NCBI GenBank assembly: GCA_938024025.1
Contig: CALJBY010000333.1
Location: 1-7,361 of the forward strand
Origin: an uncultured bacterium
Lineage (GTDB): Bacteria > Desulfobacterota > WTBG01
Reading direction: 5' to 3'
Length of the DNA stretch: 7,361 nucleotides
Below, piece after piece: positions 6,944 through 7,361 of the stretch (the first letter of the stretch is position 1; each line of letters opens with the position of its first letter). The position numbers and the translations under genes were made by a program. The notes below the pieces were generated by a model that was given only the letters and a program-made list of their open reading frames with translations, was not told where the DNA came from and did no database searches.

Positions 6944-7361
6944 TTACTTTTTCTCAGCACTTTTCTTTTTTGCCTCTTTTGCTTTGAGCCAGTCCTGATA
7001 GTAAGAACCCGGGATCGGTCCATGATCAAACTCCAGAAGGTAGTGCTTATGGCTTCCTGCTTCTTTATTTCCCTTCTCTTTTTCTCTGTCCATTCGTTCC
7101 TTAAAATCAAATTTGTATTTCTCGTCGACCTTAGAATTGTGTTTATGATCGTCATTGTGACAATTGGTGCAGTGATCCTCTTTGACAGGGTACCAGAGAC
7201 CTGCTGCTACTGCGTCAGCTAATTTGTGCTTTTCCGCGGGTTCATCCGTTCCTTTGATGTTTTCTGCCTGGTAGCCACTGCCAGGTCCATGGCACTCTTC
7301 ACAGGTAATGCCGTGCAGTTCTTCTGTTTTTTCCATACTTGTAAACCCGGTCGGTTTACCA
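6944..7361 (-). CDS. Multiheme cytochrome c, c554-type domain (N-terminus off window)
   Basis: The frame is open to the right edge. The window shows 138 codons plus a TAA stop, so the start and the upstream domains are missing. An internal ATG at 7336 could be mistaken for a start, but the codons before it continue the family pattern (PTGF). Two heme sites are visible: CEECH (7289-7303) and CTNCH (7157-7171). The first sits in GITCEECHGPGSGY, the signature of the cytochrome c554/c-prime family (PF13435), where it usually follows several earlier hemes. After CTNCH comes a strongly charged segment (KFDFKERMDREKEKGNKE), then FDHGPIPGSYY and a lysine-rich tail (KAKEAKKKSAEKK). The gene ends 30 bases before the pentaheme cytochrome gene and belongs to the same operon. 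It is probably a periplasmic electron carrier exchanging electrons with the pentaheme subunit. The total heme count cannot be known from here. Confidence 0.85.
   Translation of the reverse strand, partial: GKPTGFTSMEKTEELHGITCEECHGPGSGYQAENIKGTDEPAEKHKLADAVAAGLWYPVKEDHCTNCHNDDHKHNSKVDEKYKFDFKERMDREKEKGNKEAGSHKHYLLEFDHGPIPGSYYQDWLKAKEAKKKSAEKK

Overview
The window holds one continuous run of genes, all on the minus strand, so transcription runs from the right edge to the left. Every junction is short (3 to 59 bases) or overlapping, and no terminator or convincing promoter interrupts the run, so it reads as one operon truncated at both window ends. In transcription order it contains: the C-terminal part of a c554-type multiheme cytochrome c (7361-6944), a membrane-anchored pentaheme cytochrome c (6913-6395), a Tat-exported molybdopterin oxidoreductase large subunit (6376-4016), a ferredoxin-like subunit with four [4Fe-4S] clusters (4001-3291), a ten-helix NrfD/ActC-type quinone-interacting membrane subunit (3304-1964), and two tandem exported proteins that each join a thioredoxin-like fold to TPR repeats (1904-915 and 911-1, the second running off the left edge).

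The middle five genes have the parts list of a complex iron-sulfur molybdoenzyme of the Psr/Qrc/alternative complex III superfamily. A quinone site in the NrfD subunit would exchange electrons with the four-cluster subunit, then the molybdopterin subunit, and finally with hemes on the outer face of the membrane. The membrane subunit and the long loop in the iron-sulfur subunit look most like ActC/ActB, while separate molybdopterin and iron-sulfur genes plus a small class III-like cytochrome resemble QrcABCD. The physiological substrate and the direction of electron flow cannot be read from the sequence.

The two downstream proteins are the most unusual part. Both keep the thioredoxin-fold cis-proline (PTT) and carry TPR repeats, but both have lost both cysteines of the CxxC active site (WNNQS and IDQQF in place of WCxxC). 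They are probably binding or assembly factors rather than disulfide oxidoreductases. A 20-codon reading frame exactly fills the gap before the first of them, with a stop overlapping its start codon.

Multiheme c-type cytochromes, Tat and Sec export signals, a molybdopterin enzyme and a NrfD subunit point to a Gram-negative anaerobic or microaerophilic respirer of moderate GC content. Desulfobacterota, Nitrospirota and anammox-type Planctomycetota are plausible hosts. I cannot name the organism from this window.
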